A stretch of 45,797 bases of DNA from Paraburkholderia humisilvae (GTDB lineage Bacteria; Pseudomonadota; Gammaproteobacteria; Burkholderiales; Burkholderiaceae), in contig NZ_CADIKH010000051.1 in NCBI RefSeq assembly GCF_902859855.1, positions 1 to 45,797 of the forward strand, in the 5' to 3' direction. Positions 25,036-32,503 of this stretch are shown in pieces (within the stretch, counting starts at the first letter, position 1; every line of letters begins with the position of its first letter). Made by a program: the position numbers and the translations under genes. The notes under the pieces are model-generated. The model was not told the origin of the DNA. It made no database searches and worked only from the letters and a program-made list of their open reading frames with translations.

Positions 25036-25432
25036 TGGCGGTCGCCCGCAGTTTGCAATGCTGAAAACAACCAGCCTGGCCTAAAGCCGACACTCGTGAC
25101 CGTCCGTATATGGCCCGCTTACCGTCTCACGCAGCGTCATGAGTGTGCCAAATCCGCTGCGGTATCGAGGATCTGATCGCCGCGCGTCGTCATCCCGAGA
25201 ATTTTTACGTCACAGAATCGTAGTGGCGTCGAGGTCTGATCTGATCAGCCGCAGCCGCCCCAAGAGACCTGGGCGGCTGCCAGAATCCGGATCAGCGTTC
25301 AGATCGTATGCGCGTATCTCGGGGCCGCGGAAATAGCCGCGATCAGCCAGCACCTTCAATGATTGGCTGATCTGTTCAGATTTCCACCATCGCCGCAAAA
25401 CACCTTAACGTGACCCTATGCGTCGTCTCCGC
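25036..25432. other. Convergent gap with a repeat copy and a transposase scrap
   Basis: 397 bases between tetR and metG. It holds the second copy of the intergenic repeat (25097-25132) and a decayed transposase fragment on the minus strand (near 25306-25374). No complete gene is seen. Confidence 0.45.
25306..25398 (-). pseudogene. Transposase fragment (IS1182-like DDE type)
   Basis: The minus strand reads SEQISQSLKVLADRGYFRG then PEIRAYD. The VLADRGYFxGPEIxA pattern is the region around the second catalytic Asp of IS1182-type DDE transposases. The following sequence loses the match, pointing to frameshift or decay, and no inverted ends were found. It marks an old insertion in the gap between tetR and metG. 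Confidence 0.5.
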
Positions 25433-26947
25433 TTAGCGCTTTGGAAAGAGGATGCCCTCCTTAACGCAGCTCCCCGGTTTTACGCCGTGGCCCCAAGGCA
25501 CGTTCCAGCATGGTTTGCCCGAGGCGCCCAGCAGGATTTGCAACTCAAGCATCTTGCCTGGCATCACAGGGTGCAACAGGTTGCTGACGCTGTAGAGCGC
25601 TTCCAGCAGCGTATAGAGAACCGTATCCAGCCGGTCGGATGCGTCGGGATCTTTCGCGAGCGCCCATGGTGCGCTGCTCGCAACGTAGCCGTTGAGGTGC
25701 TTGACGAAATCCATCACCTGTTCCGCCGCTCGGCCCAGCTTCATCTCCTCGACCAGTGTCAGAACGATACTCGGCAACCCGCTCGCGCGGGCGATGATGG
25801 CTTCTTCGCGCGCGTCATAGGCTCGGGGCACAGGGACAAGGCTGTCGCGGTATTTCTTCGTCATAGCCAGCGTGCGTGCAGCCAGGTTGCCCAGATCGTC
25901 TGCGAGATCACGATTCAGCCGCTGTTCGATCACTGCGTTGCTGATAATCCCGTCGAAACCGAAGCTGACCTCCCGGATCAGCGTATAGCGCAGTGCATCC
26001 ACGCCGTAGGTGTCCGCGGCCTCTAACGGATCGACGCCATTTCCGAGCGACTTGCTCATCTTGCGACCATCGGAGCCGAGCAGATGACCAGATACATGCA
26101 AGCGCTGATACGGTGCGATACCGAGCGCGTGCGTCATACTGAGCCAGAAGAGCGTATGCGTGCGAAGGATGTCCTTGCCGATCACGTGCCGTACGGAAGG
26201 CCAGTAATCACAAAAGGCGGGCTCGTCGGGATAGCCAAGCGGCGAAACATAGCTCAGAAGCGCATCGAACCAGACATAGGTAACGTGTGCAGCATCCCAT
26301 GGAATGGGGATGCCCCATTCGAGGCGATTCACGGGACGTGAGACACTCAGATCGCCTATCGGCTCTTCCAGCAGTTTCAATATTTCGTTGCGGTATTGCA
26401 CCGGCTGGATCAGATCCGGCGAGTCCAGCAACAACTGACGCATCCAGTCACGGTGCGCCTCCATACGGAAGAAATAGTTCGGTTCACGACGCAACACGGG
26501 CGGCTCCTTGTCTTCGGGGAGCTTGCCGTCCACCAGTTCCTTTTCGGTGACGAAGCGCTCCTGGCCGACCGAGTACAGTCCTTCATAGTCTGCCAGATAG
26601 ATTTCGCCGCTCTCGAAGAGACGGCTCAGACACTCGGACACAACCTTGGCGTGCTCGGGCGCGGTAGTGCGAACGAACTTATCTGGCTCGACCGACAGGC
26701 GGCGCCACGCTTCCACGAACGTTTGTGCGTGTCGATCTGCGAAAGCACGCGGCGCCTCATTGGACTGCATGGCAGCTTTGGCAATTTTCTCCCCATGCTC
26801 GTCAGCGCCTGTAAGCAACATCGTTTGGTGCCCCACCGCTCGCAGGTAGCGGGCCAAGATATCGGCATGGACGCTGGCATAGGCATGGCCCAGATGGGGC
26901 CGATCGTTTACGTAGTAAATCGGCGTGGTGATGTATCGGTACGTCAT
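25433..26947 (-). CDS. metG: Methionyl-tRNA synthetase, short form without zinc-knuckle cysteines
   Basis: 504 aa from ATG 26947 (MTYRYITTPIYYVNDRPHLGH). The HIGH motif appears as HLGH at 18-21, followed by GADEHGEKIAKAA. KMSKS is intact in GSDGRKMSKSLGN, and the anticodon-binding helical domain follows. It lacks the C-terminal EMAP/Trbp tRNA-binding domain of the ~720-aa housekeeping enzyme of Burkholderia. Where zinc-binding Cys pairs are expected there is LYSVGQERFVTEKEL and RREPNYFFRM, with no Cys. So this is probably a second, divergent MetRS. Such paralogues can give resistance to MetRS inhibitors. A terminator-like hairpin lies 18 bases ahead of the start. Confidence 0.92.
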   Translation of the reverse strand: MTYRYITTPIYYVNDRPHLGHAYASVHADILARYLRAVGHQTMLLTGADEHGEKIAKAAMQSNEAPRAFADRHAQTFVEAWRRLSVEPDKFVRTTAPEHAKVVSECLSRLFESGEIYLADYEGLYSVGQERFVTEKELVDGKLPEDKEPPVLRREPNYFFRMEAHRDWMRQLLLDSPDLIQPVQYRNEILKLLEEPIGDLSVSRPVNRLEWGIPIPWDAAHVTYVWFDALLSYVSPLGYPDEPAFCDYWPSVRHVIGKDILRTHTLFWLSMTHALGIAPYQRLHVSGHLLGSDGRKMSKSLGNGVDPLEAADTYGVDALRYTLIREVSFGFDGIISNAVIEQRLNRDLADDLGNLAARTLAMTKKYRDSLVPVPRAYDAREEAIIARASGLPSIVLTLVEEMKLGRAAEQVMDFVKHLNGYVASSAPWALAKDPDASDRLDTVLYTLLEALYSVSNLLHPVMPGKMLELQILLGASGKPCWNVPWGHGVKPGSCVKEGILFPKR

Positions 26948-26964
26948 TGCCGCTCCCGAAAACA

Positions 26965-26991
26965 AAAAGGGACGCCCGCGGCGTCCCTTTT
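26965..26991 (-). terminator. Terminator-like hairpin in the metG leader
   Basis: A perfect 12-bp stem, AAAAGGGACGCC and GGCGTCCCTTTT with a 3-base loop, followed on the minus strand by a T-rich run (TTTTTGTTTTC). It ends about 18 bases before the metG ATG, so it precedes the coding region in the metG transcript. It could end an upstream transcript, attenuate metG, or cover its ribosome site (GGGAGC). Confidence 0.65.
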
Positions 26992-27009
26992 CTAAAAGTA
27001 AAAAAGCCC

Positions 27010-27084
27010 TTAGCGCCCGGGGGGATAACCTTCCAGGAACATACGCATCGAGTGAACGAGGGCTTGGCTAACTTGGCGTTTCAT
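27010..27084 (-). CDS. Possible leader peptide upstream of metG
   Basis: A 24-codon ORF, MKRQVSQALVHSMRMF then LEGYPPGR, between AraC and metG. It has Met at 1, 13 and 15. It ends within a potential stem, AAGCCCT (27065-27059) pairing with AGGGCTT (27010-27004), which is followed by T residues. Then comes the terminator-like hairpin before metG. The layout resembles ribosome-controlled attenuation of synthetase genes, but no clear ribosome site precedes this ORF, so it may not be translated. Confidence 0.3.
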   Translation of the reverse strand: MKRQVSQALVHSMRMFLEGYPPGR

Positions 27085-27365
27085 TGATGTGAGTCGAAGA
27101 TAAATCGACAGGCTTGTCTGCACGTCGCAAATCCTGCCAGCTAATTTGACGCCTGTCCAGCGGGAAGGCGCACGCCAAAGCTCCTCTGCACCCGCACTGC
27201 GGCGTTGGCGATAATGGTTGGCAGTTCTGGCGAGCCCTTTGAACGTCCGTCGTGGACGACCCCGGAAGATCATCGATGGCGCGCAGTCGTCGCCTTCGAC
27301 GCCGTACCAAAGCCCGGAGGCGGGTAAGTGCCCTGCGGTGCTGCTGTTGATTCGTACCGGCCAAA

Positions 27366-28220
27366 TCAACTGGCCGGGTCTCGCCGGGTATCGATCACCG
27401 CTGTGCCGCTCTGCCTTTGCTCTCTGCCTTTGCGATCAGGCGCGCCTGTGTTGCCGAGTTCGCGACGGAACGCTTCGGGCGTTGCACCCGCGAAGACGTG
27501 AAAATCCTGAATGAGATGCGCCTGGTCGTAATAGCCGGCCGCGACGGCGATGCTCGCCCAGCTTGCGCGACTGTTTTCTCGCGCCAGGTCCGTCGCGCGC
27601 GAGAATCGCATCAGTCGCGCAAACGTCTTGGGGCTCATACCAACCGTTTCGAGAAACACCCGGCGCAGATGCCGTTCACTCATCCTCAGGTCAGAGGCAA
27701 CTTCGCTCACATTCGCGTTGAGCAATTTCTTTGCGGCTTCGCATACCAGCGGCGAGTGACCCGGTTGCAGGTCGTCGGGCGACAGTCGAGCCGCGATGGC
27801 TCGCTCCAGAATCATCGCTGCATCGGTGGCCTTCGTCGCCGTCGCCAGATCGTCGTACAGGTTGTGCGCTTCGGCGGCGCTCCACACCTCTTCCACCGGC
27901 ACCACGCGTCCATTGAATGCGGAGGGCGGCGCTCCGACCACCGCACTCGCCTTGCCCAGCTGGAGACGGGCCAGGATGGTCCACTGTCCTTTGCGAATCA
28001 TCTTTCGGGTTACGCGTTGGCGCGCCCCGAGCACGTGAATGTCCAATCCTCTGCTTGCCGAAGGTCCGAACCTGACAATGAGATGCAACTCGGGGCGCGG
28101 AATCGCAACTCTCAGCCCGTCCATCAGGCATTCGTCAGTGAACATCGCATCAACGATCGACGGGACCAGGGGACTGGACGTTGCTTGTCCGCGGTGAATG
28201 GCGTCAATGTGCATGAGCAT
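27366..28220 (-). CDS. AraC-family transcriptional regulator
   Basis: 284 aa from ATG 28220 (MLMHIDAIHRG); MHIDAI at 28214 is an alternative, and the in-frame ATG at 28283 is less likely. The N-terminal region is a ligand domain of the type LHLIVRFGPSASRGLDIHVLGARQ. The C-terminal AraC HTH reads VSEVASDLRMSERHLRRVF and SIAVAAGYYDQAHLIQDF, ending in ATPEAFRRE. It is divergent from the epimerase at 28339 across 118 bases, so that gene is its probable target. Confidence 0.85.
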   Translation of the reverse strand: MLMHIDAIHRGQATSSPLVPSIVDAMFTDECLMDGLRVAIPRPELHLIVRFGPSASRGLDIHVLGARQRVTRKMIRKGQWTILARLQLGKASAVVGAPPSAFNGRVVPVEEVWSAAEAHNLYDDLATATKATDAAMILERAIAARLSPDDLQPGHSPLVCEAAKKLLNANVSEVASDLRMSERHLRRVFLETVGMSPKTFARLMRFSRATDLARENSRASWASIAVAAGYYDQAHLIQDFHVFAGATPEAFRRELGNTGAPDRKGREQRQSGTAVIDTRRDPAS

Positions 28221-28338
28221 ATTGTAAAGGGCGTTCGACCGTCGCGCGAACGATATGGGATCTGTCCGTTTTTTCCAATTCAAGCCGCAGACCAGCGGAT
28301 ACAGTCGTCGCGCTCATTACTCTGACAGGTGTCTTCGC

Positions 28339-29169
28339 ATGACCATTCTTGTGACTGGCGCAACCGGAAAGGTCGGAAGTCGGCTCGTCAAACGGCTGGC
28401 CCAGCGCGGCGATCGGGTGCGCGCGCTGATCCGTGACCCGATGCGGGCAACGCAATTTAAAGCGGATGGTATCGAACTAGCCGATGGCGACCTCCTTGAT
28501 GCAGACTCACTCGCAGCGGCGGTCCTGAGTACCGACGTGGTGGTGCACTGCGCGGCATTTTTCCGTGGCGCCACATCCGAGCAGGCACATAACGTCAACT
28601 ATGTTGGCACACAGCGTCTGGCAACCGCCGCGCGTGCCGCTGGCGTGAAGCGATTCATCTTCCTGAGCACGGGCCTGGTCTATGGGCCGACCAGCGGACG
28701 TCCGGCAACCGAAGATGACCATTGCGCACCAACTGCCGCTTACCCGGTGAGCAAGCTCGAGGCCGAACGATTCCTGCTTGGTCAAAAGGATCTGGATGTG
28801 CGGGTTCTGCGTCTGCCTTTTGTGTATGGCGATGGAGATCCGCACATTGAGGAAGCGGTTCCTCTCATGCATGGGTTTTCTCTAACCCAGCGTATGTCGA
28901 TTGCACATCATGCTGACGTGGCTCAAGCTGTTGCTCGGCTGCTCGACACCCCTGACCCAACGTACCGCATCTACAACGTGGCCGACGCTGACGCACCCCG
29001 GATCGCCGAACTGTTCGCTTCCATTGGCGCGCCGCCGCCGGACGGATCGGATGCTGACCGCGGAGCCGCTTTCGACACACCGCTCGATGGTCGTCGTATC
29101 CGCGATGATCTCGGCTTCAGGCCCACGTTTCCACGCCTCGCGGATGCGATCGCCGCACGTGCCCTTTAG
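28339..29169 (+). CDS. NAD(P)-dependent epimerase/dehydratase-family protein
   Basis: 276 aa from ATG 28339 (MTILVTGATGKVGSRLVKRL). Extended SDR: GATGKVG Rossmann motif, GDLLDADSLAAAV, then FLSTGLVYGP and the YxxxK of AAYPVSKLEAER. The end is short compared with full sugar epimerases (~310 aa). Probable NAD(P)H-dependent reductase or epimerase; substrate unknown. Divergent AraC regulator. Confidence 0.85.
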   Translation: MTILVTGATGKVGSRLVKRLAQRGDRVRALIRDPMRATQFKADGIELADGDLLDADSLAAAVLSTDVVVHCAAFFRGATSEQAHNVNYVGTQRLATAARAAGVKRFIFLSTGLVYGPTSGRPATEDDHCAPTAAYPVSKLEAERFLLGQKDLDVRVLRLPFVYGDGDPHIEEAVPLMHGFSLTQRMSIAHHADVAQAVARLLDTPDPTYRIYNVADADAPRIAELFASIGAPPPDGSDADRGAAFDTPLDGRRIRDDLGFRPTFPRLADAIAARAL

Positions 29170-29324
29170 GACCATCGGACACACCGACTGCTTGCATTGA
29201 CGGCTCGCGTTTCGGTGTCTCGCACGAACGGTGACCGGCAACGCTGAATGACTATAGCCGCTCGCGACCGTCAGCATGATCACGGGTCAGGGTTCAGTGC
29301 AAACCAACGGTGACCGATCCAGCT

Positions 29325-30194
29325 CTACCCGCCCCTCTCTTCTTTCAGCCACTCGCGAAGGCAATAAAGCGCTTTATCGGACCGACCACTCATCGCGCAG
29401 AAAGCGAAAAACGCGCCGCTCGGCACGAAGCCGAGTGGCGCAATCAGTCTGCCTTGTGACAGTTCACGCTCGACGAGCAACGCAGGGGCGATAGCGACAC
29501 CAAGGCCGGCGGCCGCTGCTTCGAGAAGCAAAGACAAGTGGTCAAAGCGACGGCCACCCGCAAACATTGCTGGTTCAACCTCATTGCGGGACGCCCAATC
29601 CTCCCACGCGTGGGGGCGCGACGTGGTGTGCAGCAGCGGTTGACCTGACAGATCCGTCGGCGTGGCAATGCGGTGAGCCCAGTCCGGTGCACAGACCGGG
29701 CCAATGATTTCTTCGAAAAGGTTCACCGCCTCAACATCCGCTGGCCAGCCCCGGTCGCTGACAATCAGGCAATCTATGACATTTCGCTGCAGATCGTCCA
29801 TCGTCGTACTCGTCTGCAAACGGACTCGAACGTCGGGGTGTGCCGCCTCGAACCGTTCGAGCCGCGGGATAAGCCAGTTCACCAGAAGGCTGCCTGGCGC
29901 GCCTAGAACGATTTCGGTTATCGGGGCTTGCTCGGCAATCTCCGCGCAACGAGCCTCCAGTAGCCCGAAAATATGATCGGTAGCCAATTTCAGGCTCTGC
30001 CCTTCAGGGGTCAACCGCACGCCGCCCGCGTGGCGCACGAACATCGCTTTGCCAAGCCACTGCTCGAGCTGACGAACCTGATGACTCACCGCACTGTGGG
30101 TCACATGCAATTCCTGAGCAGCCGCCGAAAAGCTGAGCCGGCGGGCAGCTGCATCAAAGGCGCGCAGCGAATTGAGCGGGGGTAGTCGGCGCAT
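29325..30194 (-). CDS. LysR-family transcriptional regulator (GcvA-like)
   Basis: 289 aa. Opens MRRLPPLNSLRAFDAAARRL, typical of the GcvA/AmpR branch. HTH: SFSAAAQELHVTHSAVSHQVRQLEQWLGKAMF. The effector domain has IVLGAPGSLLVNWLIPRL and ends ALYCLREWLKEE. It is divergent from the cupin gene at 30377 across 182 bases, so the cupin is the likely target. Effector unknown. Confidence 0.9.
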   Translation of the reverse strand: MRRLPPLNSLRAFDAAARRLSFSAAAQELHVTHSAVSHQVRQLEQWLGKAMFVRHAGGVRLTPEGQSLKLATDHIFGLLEARCAEIAEQAPITEIVLGAPGSLLVNWLIPRLERFEAAHPDVRVRLQTSTTMDDLQRNVIDCLIVSDRGWPADVEAVNLFEEIIGPVCAPDWAHRIATPTDLSGQPLLHTTSRPHAWEDWASRNEVEPAMFAGGRRFDHLSLLLEAAAAGLGVAIAPALLVERELSQGRLIAPLGFVPSGAFFAFCAMSGRSDKALYCLREWLKEERGG

Positions 30195-30376
30195 AGGCGA
30201 AAGCTGTCGATTTAACTGACATCGTTGTGCAAAAATTTACCGCTACCCACCGATCGTTCTCGCAGTTAGAGTGACGTCGAAGTCGTATCCGACACCCCTC
30301 ATCCAGCACCCTTTTCGGTGACGGGCTCGATAACGGATATCCCATTCACTCGTCTGCGACACAACAGGAGGCTTGA

Positions 30377-30706
30377 ATGAACGATAAAGACATTCCCCTG
30401 GCCAATGACAAGGTCCTCTATAAAACGCTGCTAACCGAGCAGAGCTATACCGTCTCTCAAACCACGGTCCGCGCCGGGGGCGAAACGCAGTGGCATCGTC
30501 ATACGCATGTGAGAGATCGCTTCGTCGTCGTTCAAGGCGTTTTAACGGTCGAAACGAAAACAGGCGAGCTCATCGACAGAATGCAAGTTTACGATCACTA
30601 CACTGTCGAACCCGGCGTCATACACCACGTCATGAATGAGACGGCCGACGATGTGGTGTACATCATGATTCAATCCGGAGGAGCACGCGACATTGTGCTC
30701 GCCTGA
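30377..30706 (+). CDS. Cupin-domain protein
   Basis: 109 aa with AGGAGGCTTGA before the ATG. A single small cupin: motif 1 is GGETQWHRHTHVRDRFVVVQG (His residues and an Arg/Asp where Glu is common), and motif 2 is YTVEPGVIHHVMNETADD. It probably binds a divalent metal through the His residues. It could act as an enzyme or sensor for a small organic ligand. Divergent LysR regulator. Substrate unknown. Confidence 0.85.
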   Translation: MNDKDIPLANDKVLYKTLLTEQSYTVSQTTVRAGGETQWHRHTHVRDRFVVVQGVLTVETKTGELIDRMQVYDHYTVEPGVIHHVMNETADDVVYIMIQSGGARDIVLA

Positions 30707-30804
30707 TGCGAGATCAGCGAGATGTGGCTGGCGTCGAGCTCGATGGACGTAGCATGCATGCGCTTTTCCATAAAGCGCTGCAACTCCGGAAGCTCAAGCG
30801 ACCT
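30670..30804 (-). pseudogene. C-terminal remnant of an alpha/beta hydrolase
   Basis: The minus strand encodes LPELQRFMEKRMHATSIELD then ASHISLISHQ. This matches the C-terminal end of alpha/beta hydrolases of the chloroperoxidase/esterase group, where (R)AHATxxExxxSH holds the catalytic His. The rest of the gene is absent: upstream on this strand the reading runs into the DUF308-like gene. It overlaps the last 37 bases of the cupin gene on the other strand. Non-functional tail from a deletion. Confidence 0.6.
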
Positions 30805-31369
30805 TTCTTCGCATTCCGGTAACGGACAGCCATGTCGCGGCGACCAGAAAGTAAATGGCGCCCACCGCGGCATAGCCGGCTACCTTGACGATCGCATTCG
30901 GCGCCGGCGCGTGGGCCTGCATGATAAAAAACCCACCCGCTAAAGCCGACTGTGCACCGCTCAGGATCATGGCCCATTGCGCACCGAACGCCTTCCATCG
31001 GTGCACGGCGGTACTGAGCTGGAGCAATCCCGAGAGGATGGCCCAAAGGCCAAATATCCCGAGCACACCGGCCATGCTCACTCTCAAGGCCACGATAACC
31101 CCGACCGTCACCGCGAGACTCACGAATACGTTGGTCGCTTGCGTACGATTCTCGAACGATCCGCCGCTACGCGACATATCGATGTAGTTCGCGAGAGCAT
31201 CCCATGCGGGATAAGCGACGAGCAAAACGGCTGCGATGCCGGGGGAAAGGTGCCCGACGGCAAAGGCAAGCCCCACCCAAATCACTGAAAACGCCGCCCG
31301 GAAAAAATAATAGTGTTTTAGCCACCGCTGCTTATCGGCAAGCGAAGGACCTGCTTTGCGATCCATCAT
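30794..31369 (-). CDS. DUF308-like integral membrane protein
   Basis: 191 aa, starting at a tandem ATG ATG with AAAGGAAC before it. About six membrane helices: AAFSVIWVGLAFAVG, GIAAVLLVAYPAWDAL, NVFVSLAVTVGVIVAL, GVLGIFGLWAILSGLLQL, WAMILSGAQSALAGGFFI, and VAGYAAVGAIYFLVAATWLS. The pattern fits the HdeD/DUF308 family. No enzymatic motif. It lies behind the sigma-factor gene on the same strand, with a palindrome and a doubtful short ORF between them. Role unknown; acid or membrane stress is a guess from HdeD. Confidence 0.7.
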   Translation of the reverse strand: MMDRKAGPSLADKQRWLKHYYFFRAAFSVIWVGLAFAVGHLSPGIAAVLLVAYPAWDALANYIDMSRSGGSFENRTQATNVFVSLAVTVGVIVALRVSMAGVLGIFGLWAILSGLLQLSTAVHRWKAFGAQWAMILSGAQSALAGGFFIMQAHAPAPNAIVKVAGYAAVGAIYFLVAATWLSVTGMRRKVA

Positions 31370-31472
31370 TCAAGTTCCTTTGGTAGTCCGCGACAAACGC
31401 ATTCGGTTTGAAAAAGTTCGTCTGGCATTCTTGCTGTGATTCGCCTGATGACAAGATTCGCAGGTCGGCCAT

Positions 31473-31508
31473 CGTAACGGTATCGGTCATTTGACCGATA
31501 CCGTTACG
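31473..31508 (-). repeat. 36-bp perfect palindrome behind the sigma-factor gene
   Basis: Arms of 17 bases (CGTAACGGTATCGGTCA and its complement) separated by only two bases, three bases beyond the sigma-factor stop codon. On the minus strand, an ATG lies in the centre and a second in-frame ATG (31472) directly after the stem. They would begin a 52-codon reading (MTDTVTMADLRILSSG) that overlaps the next gene. No T-run follows, so it is not a standard terminator. Confidence 0.75.
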
Positions 31509-31510
31509 CG

Positions 31511-32071
31511 CTATCTCCAGCGTGAAATACCGCCCGAATTTCGTTGCATCCTGGCGCCCCGCGCGCAATCGTCCGGGATGCGGATCAGTGCACCGATGGT
31601 CTGACGGGCACGCAAAACGCGACTCATCAAAGTTCGGAACGGTATACCCAGCACCTCGGCCGCCTGCTGATAAGCCAAGCCTTCAACGGCAACGAGCAGC
31701 ATCACGACCCGCTGCGGTTCGGGCAAGCGTTCGATTGTGCCGATGATCTGCGTATGGGTGGGCGGCCGTTCGGGGTCTTTGCCGACCTGGTCGGCGATGT
31801 TCTCGAGCAAATCGCTGTCCCACTCCAAGGTGGGACGCTTGCGCGTGTTGTGTGCGGGGAATTCGCTCGCCCAGGTGGAATGTACGATCGAAAACATCCA
31901 GCTGAGCGGTGCCGTTTCCGCCGGTAGTTGATCGGCACACTCCAGTGCGCGCAGACAGGCGCGCCGGATGAGGTCTTCCGCGCTATGCTGGTCGCCCGTG
32001 AGGCGGACTGCAAATGCCCATAGCCGTGGTAAGAGATCGGGAAGCAGGGAACGCAGGTCGGTACCGCTCAT
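31511..32071 (-). CDS. ECF-type RNA polymerase sigma factor
   Basis: 186 aa. Region 2 is SLLPDLLPRLWAFAVRLTGDQHSAEDLIRRACLRALE, with WMFSIVHSTW for the end of region 2. Region 4 is LPEPQRVVMLLVAVEGLAYQQAAEVLGIPFRTLMSRVLRAR. It is a small sigma-70-like factor of the extracytoplasmic type. No full anti-sigma gene follows: only a 52-codon reading, MTDTVTMADLRIL, begins in the palindrome, then a membrane protein. Anti-sigma genes often begin MTDxxxxxADLxxxxDG, so the reading may be the stub of a lost one. Confidence 0.88.
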   Translation of the reverse strand: MSGTDLRSLLPDLLPRLWAFAVRLTGDQHSAEDLIRRACLRALECADQLPAETAPLSWMFSIVHSTWASEFPAHNTRKRPTLEWDSDLLENIADQVGKDPERPPTHTQIIGTIERLPEPQRVVMLLVAVEGLAYQQAAEVLGIPFRTLMSRVLRARQTIGALIRIPDDCARGARMQRNSGGISRWR

Positions 32072-32503
32072 CGGTCAACACCCTTTTTCATGATTGCCGG
32101 ACCGCGCGCCAAACAGCGAGTGGGCTTTCACTACAAGGGCCAGTGGACGCTCCAGACTCCCTGTCGTCCGGCGGAGGATCGAATGGCTCACTGTAACTTC
32201 CAGGTCGATCCCCGAGGTAACGATAAATTTGTGCATGCCGATGTTAGTTAAATCGACATCTTTACCCAATATTTCCCCTTCCCTCGCTCAATGCGCTTCG
32301 CCCTTTGGCACTGCAGCCGGCAGCCAGCCAGGCTTCTCGGCGGATGCTCGGAACCGCACGTATTCCACAGTGCAGTAGACCATCAAGTCCTGCGACGACA
32401 TGGGGTTGATGGTCCGATCGCCAGCGCCCGAAACCGGTCGACAGAAACCGGCACGCGCGGGCGCGGTGATGATGCGTGAGTCCCGCGGCGACCCGCCACG
32501 TCC
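32072..32503. other. Intergenic stretch between sigma factor and maeB
   Basis: 432 bases with no strongly supported gene. On the minus strand, a 64-codon reading (starts MGKDVDLTNIGMHKF at 32269) ends three bases before the sigma-factor ATG, which would allow coupling, but it matches nothing I know. The sigma promoter and AT-rich stretch (TTAGTTAAATCGAC, ATATTTCCCC) lie near 32240-32280. Confidence 0.4.

Noticed and set aside
26965..27065. T-box riboswitch in front of metG
   Set aside because: No T-box sequence or specifier-loop structure is visible, and T-boxes are rare in proteobacteria. A hairpin attenuator is the better description.
27085..27365. Coding gene between AraC and metG
   Set aside because: The open readings on both strands (up to 119 aa) are Arg/Ser-rich with no domain and end in the metG leader region.
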